Source: JANYGA01 sp043743145 (lineage in GTDB: Bacteria; Vulcanimicrobiota; Vulcanimicrobiia; Vulcanimicrobiales; Vulcanimicrobiaceae). Taken from it: 33,227 bases of DNA. Below the pieces are notes generated by a model. The model was given only the letters and a program-made list of their open reading frames with translations, was not told where the DNA came from and did not search any database. Of the stretch, positions 16,712 through 25,257 are shown one piece after another. Numbering within the stretch: position 1 is the first letter of the stretch; every line of letters starts with the position of its first letter. The DNA is taken from NCBI GenBank assembly GCA_043743145.1, contig JAYTXC010000143.1, positions 1 to 33,227 of the forward strand, written 5' to 3'. Made by a program: the position numbers and the translations under genes.

Positions 16712-17397
16712 TGATGCTTGCCGCCGCGCCGATCGCACTCGCATCGTTCCTCCACGCGTGCGCGCCGAATATCGGGGCGCGGACGATGTCGGCGATCGTG
16801 CGCGTCGAGAGCGGCGGTAGTCCATTCGTCATTCACGATAACCGCACGCGCACGACCTTGCATCCGCGTGACGTCGTCGAAGCCGCCGCCTGGGCGAATC
16901 AACTCATGGCAGCTGGCCACTCCGTCGACCTCGGCTTGAGTCAGATTAATAGCGACAATCTGCCGCGCCTCGGTCTCTCGGTGCGAGAAGCGTTCGATCC
17001 GTGTCTCAACGTCCGGGCGGGCGCGACGATCCTCGCAAGTAATTACCGCGCCGCAACGCGTCAATTCGGCGCCGGGCAATACGCGCTACGGCGCGCGATC
17101 GGTGCGTATAACTCAGGTAGTCTTTTCGCCGGGTACGGCTACATCTCGCAGATCCTTCGCGCTGCAGGCGTCGCGGCAGAATCGGACTTTCGCGTGCCCG
17201 ACCTCGCGCGCGTGCGGATGCTGCCCCCATCGCTCGTGCGTATCCCAGCTCCCATTCTGGTGCCGACGTCGCCGACGGCTATCTTGCGAACGACACTATC
17301 GTCGCCATTCTCGTCGCCTATTCTCGTTACAAATGGCGTGACGTCTGCCATGCCGTCGGCTTCGCCCGCGGCTACGGCAACGCCGCCGATGCCGTAG
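16711..17397 (+). CDS. VirB1-like lytic transglycosylase (TrbN type)
   Basis: 228 residues. The SLT/lysozyme fold is visible: RTMSAIVRVESGGSPF contains the catalytic Glu (about residue 33) in the usual V-x-x-ES-G-G setting. DLGLSQINSDNL follows, then CLNVRAGATILASNY and RRAIGAYNSG. These are the VirB1/TrbN marks. The enzyme opens peptidoglycan locally so that the secretion channel can assemble. The N-terminus is hydrophobic but short, so export may be unusual. The C-terminal 60 residues are Pro/Ser/Thr-rich and low complexity. The start ATG at 16711 overlaps the trbI stop. Confidence 0.88.
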   Translation: MMLAAAPIALASFLHACAPNIGARTMSAIVRVESGGSPFVIHDNRTRTTLHPRDVVEAAAWANQLMAAGHSVDLGLSQINSDNLPRLGLSVREAFDPCLNVRAGATILASNYRAATRQFGAGQYALRRAIGAYNSGSLFAGYGYISQILRAAGVAAESDFRVPDLARVRMLPPSLVRIPAPILVPTSPTAILRTTLSSPFSSPILVTNGVTSAMPSASPAATATPPMP

Positions 17398-17402
17398 CTG
17401 CC

Positions 17403-18923
17403 ATGCGCGCCGCGATCACCTACCGCCGGGAGATCGTCCTTGCCTTACTCGAGCGATGTGGAACGGCCGCCGTCCTTGCCGTTGGGAGTGGCGGGCTCGC
17501 GCTCGGATTTATTTTGTGGCGTTCCGTCGCTGCCTACACCGCGAAATTCGTCGCGCACCTCGCGCTCGTTCCGTCGCTCGTTACGGGCGTGCTCGTGGCG
17601 TTTGCGCTCTGGATAGTCGTCGCCGCCGTCTCGCACAAACGTTGGAAGATCGATCTCATCGCCATCTTGCGCGCGAGCGCGCCCGCCTACACCGGGCTCT
17701 TGGCATCGCCCGCGCTCGCGCTGACCATTTGGCGCGATCGTGGCGTCGCACCGGAATTCGTGGCCGGCGCACTGTTTGCCATCGGCTCGATTCTCGCCAT
17801 CGCAAAATACGATGCCGCGACTCGCATCGTGACGCGCACGTACGCGCTCGCGAAGGTGCCCGTCGTCGTCATCGTCGCGCTCAGTGCCGCGTTCTTACCC
17901 ACGCACGGTGCGCACCACCCGATATTTTCACATGCGCCGATGCTCGACGCGTTTGCGCGCTGGGATGGCGTGCACTATCTGGAGATCGCGCGGAACGGCT
18001 ATCGCGGTACGGACGTCGCCTTTTTTCCGCTCTATCCCGTCTTAATACGAATTTTCGGGGTGCTCTTGCGGAGCGATCTCGTGGCAGCCATCGCGATCTC
18101 AAACGTAGCTGGCCTTGTTGCCGCATACTTTCTCTATCGCCTCGCGGACGCACAATACGATGCGGCGACGGCCACTCGCGTCGTGCTCTATTCCGCGCTC
18201 TTCCCGACGGCCTTCTTCTTTTCGAGCGCCTATAGCGAATCGCTCTTTCTTGCTCTGACGCTCGCGATGTTTTGGTCGCTACGCGAGAATCGGTATCTCT
18301 CGGCCGGATTTCTAGGCGGCCTCGCGACGTTGACGCGCGCCGAGGGCGTCTTGCTTCTCGTCTGCTATATCGTGGAAATTCTCGCACCCGAACGCGAACT
18401 GTGGGTCGCGATCACGACGTCGGCTCGCGTGCGGCGTCATCTCGCGATCGGAGCCGCGATGATCCCCGCCGGACTCTTGGCGTTCATGGCACTTCTGTGG
18501 ATTCTCGACGGTGATCCGCTGGCTTTTACGCACGTGCAGGCGCACTGGAACCGGCATCTCGCCTTTCCCTGGACGACGCTTTGGCGGAGTTTTCATCTCG
18601 TCGTCGCGTCGAACGATCCTCCGACGATTGCGATGCAAGGTATCGAGCTTGCCTTTACCACGTTCCTCATAACGACGGCAATCGTTGGCATCCGTCGCAT
18701 GCGCCCATCCTATTCGGCGTACGCGGTGATGAGCATCGTGGTACCACTCGCGAGTTCGAGCCTCATGAGTACCCCGCGATTCGCACTCGTCGTCTTTCCC
18801 GCATTTTTCGTGCTCGGGATTTGGGGAAAACACGACAACATGCACACGCTTATCCTCGCGTGGATGTTGCCATTACTCGGTCTTTTTACCGCACTTTACG
18901 CCAACTGGTATTGGGTTGCGTAA
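17403..18923 (+). CDS. PIG-V-like membrane mannosyltransferase (GT-C fold)
   Basis: 506 residues with about ten or more hydrophobic helices. The PIG-V marks are present: FARWDGVHYLEIARNGY (about residues 184-200, with the Asp typical of GT-C enzymes), VAFFPLYPVLIR, and FPTAFFFSSAYSESLFLALTLA. Such enzymes use polyprenyl-phosphate sugars as donors on the outer face of the inner membrane. It starts five bases after the transglycosylase and closes the trb run. It may glycosylate the pilus or exported proteins of the locus, or only share its promoter. The substrate cannot be told from sequence. Confidence 0.82.
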   Translation: MRAAITYRREIVLALLERCGTAAVLAVGSGGLALGFILWRSVAAYTAKFVAHLALVPSLVTGVLVAFALWIVVAAVSHKRWKIDLIAILRASAPAYTGLLASPALALTIWRDRGVAPEFVAGALFAIGSILAIAKYDAATRIVTRTYALAKVPVVVIVALSAAFLPTHGAHHPIFSHAPMLDAFARWDGVHYLEIARNGYRGTDVAFFPLYPVLIRIFGVLLRSDLVAAIAISNVAGLVAAYFLYRLADAQYDAATATRVVLYSALFPTAFFFSSAYSESLFLALTLAMFWSLRENRYLSAGFLGGLATLTRAEGVLLLVCYIVEILAPERELWVAITTSARVRRHLAIGAAMIPAGLLAFMALLWILDGDPLAFTHVQAHWNRHLAFPWTTLWRSFHLVVASNDPPTIAMQGIELAFTTFLITTAIVGIRRMRPSYSAYAVMSIVVPLASSSLMSTPRFALVVFPAFFVLGIWGKHDNMHTLILAWMLPLLGLFTALYANWYWVA

Positions 18924-19101
18924 ATCGCGGCGACTCGCATATGGGATCCACCAACCGGAGTGAGGCCGCCTATTCTCTGAACAGCGAGACGTTTAGCATC
19001 CCCGTCGGGAAAGGTCGATATCGAATCAGATGATGCGAGCATCGAAGGGGCGCTTCAGTTTGCTTCTTACGTTTCTTGCGTGCATCCGTTGCCGCAGGCC
19101 G

Positions 19102-19653
19102 TCACTTATTGTAGATTCCCGAATCGTTCAACCCTTTTGCTGTTGCTTCGACATGAACGATCCCATCGACGTGCGCCGTCAACGTTCTCGTTGTGTTGAT
19201 CGTGGCTTTGTTTCCGTGAACGGCGTTACTCGCGATGCCGTACGTGAAAATACCGGCAACCGTCGCAATGCCGCGTTTGCGTTCGCCTTCTTGCGTGAAG
19301 ACCGTGTTGCGCAGCCGCAGCCTTCCATGATCCGCACTTACGACGTATGTGCACGCGATCTCAATCGTTCCCGGATGGCCGTGTCCGCCCGAATGCTCCA
19401 CTTTCGAAACGGCACATTCGCCTTTCGAACCATCGGGTACAACGATGAAGCCATCGACGACGACATCTCCAACGCTTTGGATTGGAACGATGTCACCCAC
19501 GTGATTTTCTTCGGTATCAACGGCAGCAACCAGATGAAACGGTATTGCCGTTCCATCCGGTATCGTGACGCGCGTGGCGGCCATTGCTTGGGTTGCGAGT
19601 AAGAGGCTCACACTGAGAATGCTTGGGCCAAGAACACGTATCTGACGCGACAC
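19102..19653 (-). CDS. Small exported protein, unknown function
   Basis: 183 residues with a signal peptide (VLGPSILSVSLLLATQAMA). The mature part reads as a beta-rich domain: VTIPDGTAIPFHLVAAVDT, then HVGDIVPIQSVGDVVVDGFIVVPDGS, then KVEHSGGHGHPGTIEIACTYV. From memory, exported proteins with a G-x-x-VPxxL...VGD...V-x-G-x-VVPxG pattern are common in several soil phyla, without a known role. A plus-strand frame covering the same bases is a shadow. It lies convergent to the mannosyltransferase with a 178-base spacer that holds nothing I can name. Confidence 0.78.
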   Translation of the reverse strand: MSRQIRVLGPSILSVSLLLATQAMAATRVTIPDGTAIPFHLVAAVDTEENHVGDIVPIQSVGDVVVDGFIVVPDGSKGECAVSKVEHSGGHGHPGTIEIACTYVVSADHGRLRLRNTVFTQEGERKRGIATVAGIFTYGIASNAVHGNKATINTTRTLTAHVDGIVHVEATAKGLNDSGIYNK

Positions 19654-20335
19654 GGATACTCTCTTTCAATCAATCAAACGGAGAACAGCGATCGATTGAT
19701 CACGCATTTTCAATGCGTAAATTTTCGTGTCCTCTGTCGTGCACAACACAATCGCGATGCGACGCCCACTCGCCGGATGAACGGCGCGACGGGAGCGCGA
19801 CACGAGGTCGAGGCGCTTCATCGACAAGATCGGACGCCTTCGTCATGCAGTCGAGGTACGTCAGCCAATAAAGGCTGCACAGGCGAAGCTCGCTGCGATG
19901 CGCGTGCAAGGATTGTCTCCTGGGCATAGTGGTGAGGCAGCTAGAAAGCGAGGTGCAAAGATCGCCGAGAGCAATCGGCGTCGGTCGCTGGGCTTGACGG
20001 CAGATCAAATGCGCGCGTGCAGGGCCGAGCAAATGCGAGTTCGTCGAAAGACGAAAAGTCTAGAATCGCGCAAGTGCGTTGATTGAAGCACACACTGGAA
20101 CACCGTTTCCGCAAACGAGCAACTAAGTACTTTGTCCACAATGCGCCCAGGCCTCGGAACTCCACACCTATTTTTAAATCTTCACTGAAGATTGCACTCT
20201 AAATCTTCCAACCGGACCCCGCATTCTTCAATAGCGTTGGGTCTTTTGCGAGAACGCTTCAAGAAAAATGCCATATATAGCCGCAGCTATCTTTTGAACT
20301 ACCTCGTCACGACAAGATGATTACAAGGAGAATGC
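19654..20335. other. Long intergenic stretch with a possible gene fragment (19898-20086, plus strand)
   Basis: The left part should carry the promoter of the minus-strand exported protein. A basic, helical peptide can be read on the plus strand (about 19862-20086): AAQAKLAAMRVQGLSPGHSG, then AARKRGAKIAESNRRRS and LTADQMRACRAEQMRVRRK. It looks protein-like, but it has no clear start or family and may be the end of a lost gene. The segment 20165-20300 is visibly more AT-rich and leads to the strong AAGGAG site (20325-20330) of the amidohydrolase. A TATATA at 20274-20279 could be part of its promoter. Confidence 0.35.
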
Positions 20336-21778
20336 ATGTCGCGCGCTCTTTCTATCGGTTCATCGATCGTCGTTATGCTAGCGGTTGCTTCTGCTGTCCT
20401 CGCGGATCCAGTCGTGCCCGAACTCGGATCCGACGTGCAGAAATTCGTAAAATTTGGCAAGCCCGTCATCGCGATTACGCACGTGCGGGTGATCGATGGC
20501 ACGGGTACACCCGCACTTGTCGATCAGACGGTCGTAATTAACCGAGGAAAAATTGCGACGATCGGCAGCGCGTCGATAATTTCAGTTCCTGCTGGGGCGA
20601 CGATCGTTGACGGGACGACGAAGACGCTTATCCCAGGACTCGTCGGCATGCACGATCACATGTTCTACATTGTCGGAACTCCAGCTGCCATTCACATGAT
20701 GTACGCCGGTTTTCCACGGCTTTACCTGGCAGCCGGCGTGACTACGATCCGCACGACTGGAAGTGTCGAACCGTATGCGGATCTCAACACAAAACGTGAG
20801 ATTGACGCGGGTCGCGCTCTGGGACCGAACATCGACGTTTCCGGTCCGTATGTATCCGGCCCAGGTTCTAAGGCCACCATGAGCATTCCGCGTTCTCCTG
20901 AAGAAGTGACGGAGATGGTCAACTATTTTGCCAACGTCGGCATTACGTCATTCAAGGCGCACGCATTTGCGACGCGCTCGTCGCTCCGTGCGCTCATCGA
21001 GGCGGCGCACAAACGCGGTCTCAAGGTCGCGGGACATCTTTGCGCCGTGACGTTTCATGAAGCTGTTGAGATGGGCATTGACAGCCTTGAGCACGGTCTC
21101 CAAGTGGCGACCGATTTCGTTCCCGGAAAGAAAACCGACGAGTGTCCGTCTGGTAAGGTACAGTACGAAACCCTAGCTAAGCTTGACGTCGAAAGTACGC
21201 CGGTGCAAAAGCTTATCCGCGAACTTGTCGACCATCACGTAGCGATCACATCGACCCTTGGAATTATCGAAACATACGCGCCCAAGCGCTTTCCACCACA
21301 ACAGCGAATGCTGGATCTGCTCGATGCTCAGGCACGTCTTGATTATCTTGCGGCGCGCAACGACTTGCTGGCGCAGAAAGACCCATCTGATTCACTAGTC
21401 TTGAAAAAAGAAATGCAATTCGAGCGCGATTTCGTGAAGGCGGGCGGTCTGCTTATGGCCGGTAGCGACCCGACCGGATACGGTGGTACAGTCGCTGGGC
21501 TCGGTGATCAGCGCGGTCTGGAGCTACTTGTGGAGGCTGGTTTTACGCCCGAGGAAGCGATCAAGATTGCGACATCAAATGGCGCGCAGTTCGAAGGACG
21601 GCTCAACACCGTCGGCACGATTGCGATCGGGAAGAACGCCGACTTAGTGCTTATAGACGGCAATCCGTCTCTCAATATTGCAGACGTCGAGCACGTCGAA
21701 GTAGTTTTTAAGAACGGAATTGGCTTCGATTCCGCAAAAATCTTCGAGGCGATGAAAGGCCAAGTAGGCAGGCAATAA
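20336..21778 (+). CDS. Exported metal-dependent amidohydrolase (imidazolonepropionase/prolidase-like)
   Basis: 480 residues with a signal peptide (IVVMLAVASAVLA). The TIM-barrel amidohydrolase marks are in order: LIPGLVGMHDHM with the His-x-His metal pair at about 106-108, FKAHAF with Lys207 as the likely carbamylated bridge, GHLCAV with His234, SLEHGL with His253, and MAGSDPTGYGG with Asp378. The end, GTIAIGKNADLVLIDGNP, is the usual cap strand. Relatives include exported dipeptidases, carnosinase-like enzymes and organophosphate or mycotoxin hydrolases; the substrate is not predictable. AAGGAG lies five bases before the ATG. The downstream sequence joins directly to an alpha/beta-hydrolase remnant, suggesting an old deletion. 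Confidence 0.9.
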   Translation: MSRALSIGSSIVVMLAVASAVLADPVVPELGSDVQKFVKFGKPVIAITHVRVIDGTGTPALVDQTVVINRGKIATIGSASIISVPAGATIVDGTTKTLIPGLVGMHDHMFYIVGTPAAIHMMYAGFPRLYLAAGVTTIRTTGSVEPYADLNTKREIDAGRALGPNIDVSGPYVSGPGSKATMSIPRSPEEVTEMVNYFANVGITSFKAHAFATRSSLRALIEAAHKRGLKVAGHLCAVTFHEAVEMGIDSLEHGLQVATDFVPGKKTDECPSGKVQYETLAKLDVESTPVQKLIRELVDHHVAITSTLGIIETYAPKRFPPQQRMLDLLDAQARLDYLAARNDLLAQKDPSDSLVLKKEMQFERDFVKAGGLLMAGSDPTGYGGTVAGLGDQRGLELLVEAGFTPEEAIKIATSNGAQFEGRLNTVGTIAIGKNADLVLIDGNPSLNIADVEHVEVVFKNGIGFDSAKIFEAMKGQVGRQ

Positions 21779-21786
21779 GTGTTGCC

Positions 21787-22548
21787 TTCCTTCAAGGGCG
21801 CAGTTCGCGTAACAATAAGCCGCTTAGCTATCATTTGATGGCCTCAGATGTCACCGCGCTGATGGACTACTTTCGAGTACGCAAAGCGGCCTTCGTTCGA
21901 GCGAGCGATGGCGCAAAGATTGGACTCGACATTGCGGTGAACCACCCGGAACGCGTGACCCGGCTGTTTGCTTTTGCTGGAAATTCGAGTCCGGCCACAT
22001 TTTATGACTCTGCGCCAAGCGCGACAGGACGCGCATTCTTTCTTTGAATCCGACGCGAGTACCATACCCTTTCGCCGACGCCGGACGACTCCGCGGTGGT
22101 GAGCAAGCAATTGGCGCACATGTGGTGCACGCAGCCACACTTTATTGGTGAACAGTTGATCGCGATTCCCGTTCCGATTTGGATCGTCGATGGCGATCAC
22201 GAGCAATTTATCAAACGCAGTCACACGGATTATATGTCCTCAGTGATTCCAGGGGCGTATGAGCTAATTTTGCCGGGCGTATCCCATGGTGCACCCATGC
22301 AAGACCGAAGATTTTTTAATCAAGCACTGCTCGATTTTTTGGTTCAGGACACTAGCGAATACCCTGCTGCAACGCCGCTAGCGATCAGGACGCCGGCATC
22401 CCATCTAGCCGCCCCCCTGCCTTATTTCAAATACGGCGCGAAGGGCCGTGACACACTCACGTTGATGCAGTTTGACCATACAGCGGCTCAACAAACTCTC
22501 TTGCATTTCGTGTTCGTGGTCAATGATGTTCTGTCTCGCGGAGATTGA
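21787..22548 (+). pseudogene. Alpha/beta-hydrolase remnant with one in-frame stop
   Basis: One frame reads through as an alpha/beta-hydrolase. It has GRSSRNNKPLSYHLMASDV just after the amidohydrolase stop, then ALMDYFRVRKAAFVRASDGA with the nucleophile Ser but with Arg where the family has Gly, then IAVNHPERVTRLFAFAGNSS. A TGA at 22045-22047 follows. The same frame then continues with REYHTLSPTPDD, TQPHF, IPVPIWIVDGDHEQFI with the acid Asp, and LILPGVSHGAPMQ with the catalytic His. The beginning of the protein (first strands, oxyanion loop) is missing. Truncation and the stop make it a pseudogene. The part after about 22340 is not hydrolase-like. Confidence 0.72.
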
Positions 22549-22615
22549 GTACACTTAAAGCGACCGGAGAGATCTTGTCCCAGGGCAGAGGGCCGGACGT
22601 TTGGAGAGCGTTGTT

Positions 22616-22631
22616 TCGTATCCCAATACGA
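22616..22631. repeat. 16-bp palindrome
   Basis: TCGTAT and ATACGA are perfect complements around a four-base centre (CCCA). It could be an operator half-site pair or a small hairpin. No regulator gene is next to it, so its role is unknown. Confidence 0.35.
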
Positions 22632-22751
22632 ACACCACCGTCACTATCGCGCACTGATTAACGCGCAACGCAGCAGTAGGCCGCGCCGCGCCAAATTGTA
22701 TGCAAAGATTGCGGCGAGGTTGCCGACTCGCAGCGCCGAATGTATACATTA

Positions 22752-22790
22752 TCGGTGCTTTACGAATCCGTTTGCTGAGCGATGGCGACT
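22752..22790 (+). repeat. 39-bp direct repeat, left copy
   Basis: This copy begins TCGGTGCTTTACGAATCCG and matches 25097-25135 at 37 of 39 positions. The flanks are unrelated. Read on the minus strand, both copies end a frame with VAIAQQT[D/G]S and a stop. The two copies bracket the pentapeptide-repeat gene. Confidence 0.85.
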
Positions 22791-22943
22791 ATACCGTTTT
22801 TTAACAACTGGTGATACACCGTATAGAAATATGGGCCCATCTTGCTTCGATTTTTCTGATCGATTAAAACGACGTAACTTTGCGCAAAAAAAGCCGAGAT
22901 TATAAAACTTCTGATTGCGACGCTGGCGAGGGCGAGATCGCAC

Positions 22944-24815
22944 ATGCTCCTATTGCGCTCAATTCGTTTCGTCAAAGCCTTGGCTTGCCGTCTTCGACAT
23001 GAAGGCTTTGCCGAATCCGCTCGAGACCACTTGAGCATGAGCAGAGTGCGGGGGCAAGTCAGGCTGCTCGTTGCGCTGAGTTTGTTCGTCGGTCTCGGAA
23101 TTGCGGTTCCCGATCACGTCGGGGCGCAGCTACGGTTCGGTCTCAGAAATGTGGCTCATGGCGTCGATGTGCCGCTCTTGTTTGGGATCTGTCCTCATCG
23201 TCTCGATAAGGCTGGATTGCCGACATGGAGGCCGATGGACCAGCACGCAAAGGACGGACTTCCTGAACTGAAACACATCGTCGCTCGGCACTTCGGCTGG
23301 TTAAACGGAAATCAGGTGGCGGTCGATTATTCGTTCCTGATCTTTCAAAAGCCAGCATACCCAGATTGGGAGCGTGAAGCTCGGAGCCATCCAGCAAAGG
23401 CCAATCTCTGCAATGCAGACCTGCGCGATGTGCACCTAAACGACGCGTATCTGGTCCGCGCGAACCTGAGCAACGCGAACCTGAGTCGCGCGGACCTGCT
23501 CGACGCGAACCTGAGCGGCGCGAACCTGAGCGGCGCGAACCTGAGCAGCGCTCGCCTTCAAGCGAACCTGAGTGGCGCGCGTTTGTCAGAAGCGAACCTG
23601 AGCCGCGCGGTACTCTTCCACGCGAACCTGAGTGGCGCGCAACTGTCAGACGCGAACCTGAGCCGCGCGGCCCTGAACAACGCGAACCTCAACGGCGCGG
23701 ACGTGGGAAGCGCGAACCTGTCCCATGCAGACCTCGGCGACGCGAACCTGTCCCACGCGAACCTGTGCAACGCGAACCTGAGCTACGCGAACCTCGTCCA
23801 CGCGAACCTGAGCGACGCGAACCTCGTCCACGCGAACCTAAACGGCGCAAAACTTGCCAACGCCGATCTCACGGGCGCCATCTACGCCCCAAATTCCGAA
23901 CCACCCAACCCCTACGTTGCGGGCATCAGAGGACTTGCGACCGTACAGGTGCCGTCCGCGCGTGACGAAGTCGGACTCGTGCAGTTGCGGAAACTGCTGC
24001 AAAACGCCGGTCTGCGCGAAGAGGAGCGGCAAGTCACGTACGCGATCGAACACGCGAAGGCGTCGGAACGACTTACCCGTGCGCGCGTGCTGCTCACGTC
24101 GCTGCCGTCTTCGTTTTGGAGCGCGATGTGGTCTCGCGCTAAGGAGAAGATCGGCGTGATGCGATCGCGACCGGAGAGCGGTAAAGCAAACGCAGCTCCG
24201 CTTCGCACACCGGCCGCGCTAACGACCGCGGCGCCCGCCACGGCTCTGGAATCCGATACAACACCCACATCGAGTGCGTCTGAAAACGGGGTCGCCGTCA
24301 TCTTTGCAGGCCTCGTGGGAGCCGGGAGCACGATCGCTTTTAACTGGACGACCGGCTACGGAATGTACCCGTGGCTTGCGTTGGTCGAGATTCTGGTGCT
24401 CTGGTCGTTCTTCACCCTGGTGTATACGTGGGCGATCGTTCGTGCGTCGAACGAATCGGAAGCCGTGGCGACCGATCGCATTGAGAACAGCGGCATCTAT
24501 CAGGTCTTTCCAGCTGACCGTATCGCGGAAACATCGGGTGATCCGACGCTCGAGCAAGAGCGCAGAATCGTCATCGTCGGAGCGCAGAAGTGGCGCAACG
24601 CACTGCGACCGGCCATGTACTTCTCTCTTCTCTCAGCGGTAAACATCGGCTTCGAGATGTTCACGCCCGGAGACTGGATTCGGCGCTTGCAGGATCGCGA
24701 TTACACGCTCGAGGCCATTGGTTGGGTGCGTCGCGTCGCCGGAGTGCAAGCGCTGCTTAGCGTGGCACTCCTGGCATTGTGGGTGCTGACGCAATTTCAG
24801 CGGCCGTTTGAGTAA
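22944..24815 (+). CDS. Membrane-anchored pentapeptide-repeat protein
   Basis: 623 residues. A hydrophobic segment LLVALSLFVGLGIAVP (about residues 41-56) suggests membrane insertion or export. About 32 pentapeptide units of A(N/D)LSx type run from about residue 152 to 312 and should form a right-handed beta-helix. A helical, Ala/Thr-rich linker follows. Near the C-terminus hydrophobic helices appear (VAVIFAGLVGAGSTIAF, WLALVEILVLWSFFTLVY), then the conserved end YFSLLSAVNIGFEMFTPGDW, RRVAGVQALLSVALLALW and FQRPFE, a tail I associate with pentapeptide membrane proteins of other bacteria. ATG 22944 is taken; ATG 23037, just before the first hydrophobic segment, is an equally good start. The function is unknown. 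Confidence 0.85.
   Translation: MLLLRSIRFVKALACRLRHEGFAESARDHLSMSRVRGQVRLLVALSLFVGLGIAVPDHVGAQLRFGLRNVAHGVDVPLLFGICPHRLDKAGLPTWRPMDQHAKDGLPELKHIVARHFGWLNGNQVAVDYSFLIFQKPAYPDWEREARSHPAKANLCNADLRDVHLNDAYLVRANLSNANLSRADLLDANLSGANLSGANLSSARLQANLSGARLSEANLSRAVLFHANLSGAQLSDANLSRAALNNANLNGADVGSANLSHADLGDANLSHANLCNANLSYANLVHANLSDANLVHANLNGAKLANADLTGAIYAPNSEPPNPYVAGIRGLATVQVPSARDEVGLVQLRKLLQNAGLREEERQVTYAIEHAKASERLTRARVLLTSLPSSFWSAMWSRAKEKIGVMRSRPESGKANAAPLRTPAALTTAAPATALESDTTPTSSASENGVAVIFAGLVGAGSTIAFNWTTGYGMYPWLALVEILVLWSFFTLVYTWAIVRASNESEAVATDRIENSGIYQVFPADRIAETSGDPTLEQERRIVIVGAQKWRNALRPAMYFSLLSAVNIGFEMFTPGDWIRRLQDRDYTLEAIGWVRRVAGVQALLSVALLALWVLTQFQRPFE
23396..23880 (+). repeat. Tandem 15-bp repeats encoding the pentapeptide array
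   Basis: The units are very uniform in DNA, most containing GCGAACCTGAGC or close variants, so the array has probably expanded recently by slippage or unequal exchange. Near 23550 one unit (ARLQ) is a residue short, which shifts the five-residue register without breaking the frame. Confidence 0.9.
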
Positions 24816-25096
24816 AGCAACGCTCTCCTTGACGAAACCGTGCGTCGTGGAATAGATTGACGGCACGCCCCTTGAGAAGCTCTTGTGCTTGCGCACGCGG
24901 TTCCGCCGGTCGTCGTCCCGGTTGCAGCGCCGGGCTTTCTCGACTTACGTTGTGACATGAGGTCCTTACGTGATGTTGTGTCGGGAATTCGTAGCGCGCA
25001 GCGACCGAAGCATTAACGATGACAACACTTTCTTGTTTATTTGCCTTGTAATCAAGGATAGGTTGAGGCACCAAACTGTCGAAGTCGTTTGATAGG

Positions 25097-25135
25097 TCGG
25101 TGCTTTACGAACCCGTTTGCTGGGCGATGGCGACT
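25097..25135 (+). repeat. 39-bp direct repeat, right copy
   Basis: Same orientation and 37 of 39 identical to 22752-22790; the differences are T to C and A to G. Similarity stops sharply at both ends. Confidence 0.85.
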
Positions 25136-25233
25136 TCTTCTTTTTTTGATTTCCTAACGAATTGTGGTAAGAATGCGGCAAACAGCGCGATGGTAACGAC
25201 GCAAATGATAATGCTGTTGGAAAAAGCTTCTTC
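25105..25233 (-). pseudogene. Possible C-terminal fragment of a membrane transporter
   Basis: The minus strand between two stops reads a hydrophobic helix NSIIICVVTIALFAAFLPQF, then a basic, polar tail RKSKKEEVAIAQQTGS and a stop. This is the look of the last membrane helix and tail of an MFS-type exporter. Nothing upstream continues it, so it would be a remnant. It is too short for a firm assignment. Confidence 0.33.
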
Positions 25234-25257
25234 TTATCACTACATTGAACTTCTCCC

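Larger units (their letters stand above)
22549..22943. other. Intergenic stretch holding a palindrome and one repeat copy
   Basis: No gene is convincing here. The stretch contains the hairpin-like TCGTAT/ATACGA (22616-22631) and the first 39-bp repeat (22752-22790). It becomes AT-rich from about 22790 to 22910, which may hold the promoter of the pentapeptide-repeat gene. A minus-strand frame crossing it (22760-23038) overlaps the pentapeptide gene and is probably not real, although its last residues match those of the second repeat copy. Confidence 0.4.
24816..25257. other. Intergenic stretch with a transporter-like fragment and the second repeat
   Basis: No complete gene is seen. It contains the right 39-bp repeat and, on the minus strand, a short coding-like fragment described separately. 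The remaining part (24816-25090) shows nothing I can name. Confidence 0.4.

Noticed and set aside
19030..19602. 190-residue plus-strand frame
   Set aside because: Opposite strand of the small exported protein, which has a proper signal peptide; the plus frame has none and looks random.
22045..22047. TGA as a recoded sense codon
   Set aside because: Many genes here use TGA as a true stop (for example trbE, the hydrolase, orfA), and the nucleophile motif is already altered.
22096..22548. Independent 150-residue gene
   Set aside because: Same frame as 21835-22047 and continues the hydrolase fold after one TGA; it is the second half of a pseudogene.
22760..23038. 92-residue minus-strand gene
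   Set aside because: Overlaps the pentapeptide gene start and has no family; only its last residues recur, because of the 39-bp repeat.
23396..23880. Regular short repeats that could suggest a CRISPR array
   Set aside because: Units are 15 bp, contiguous without spacers and in frame; they encode pentapeptide repeats.
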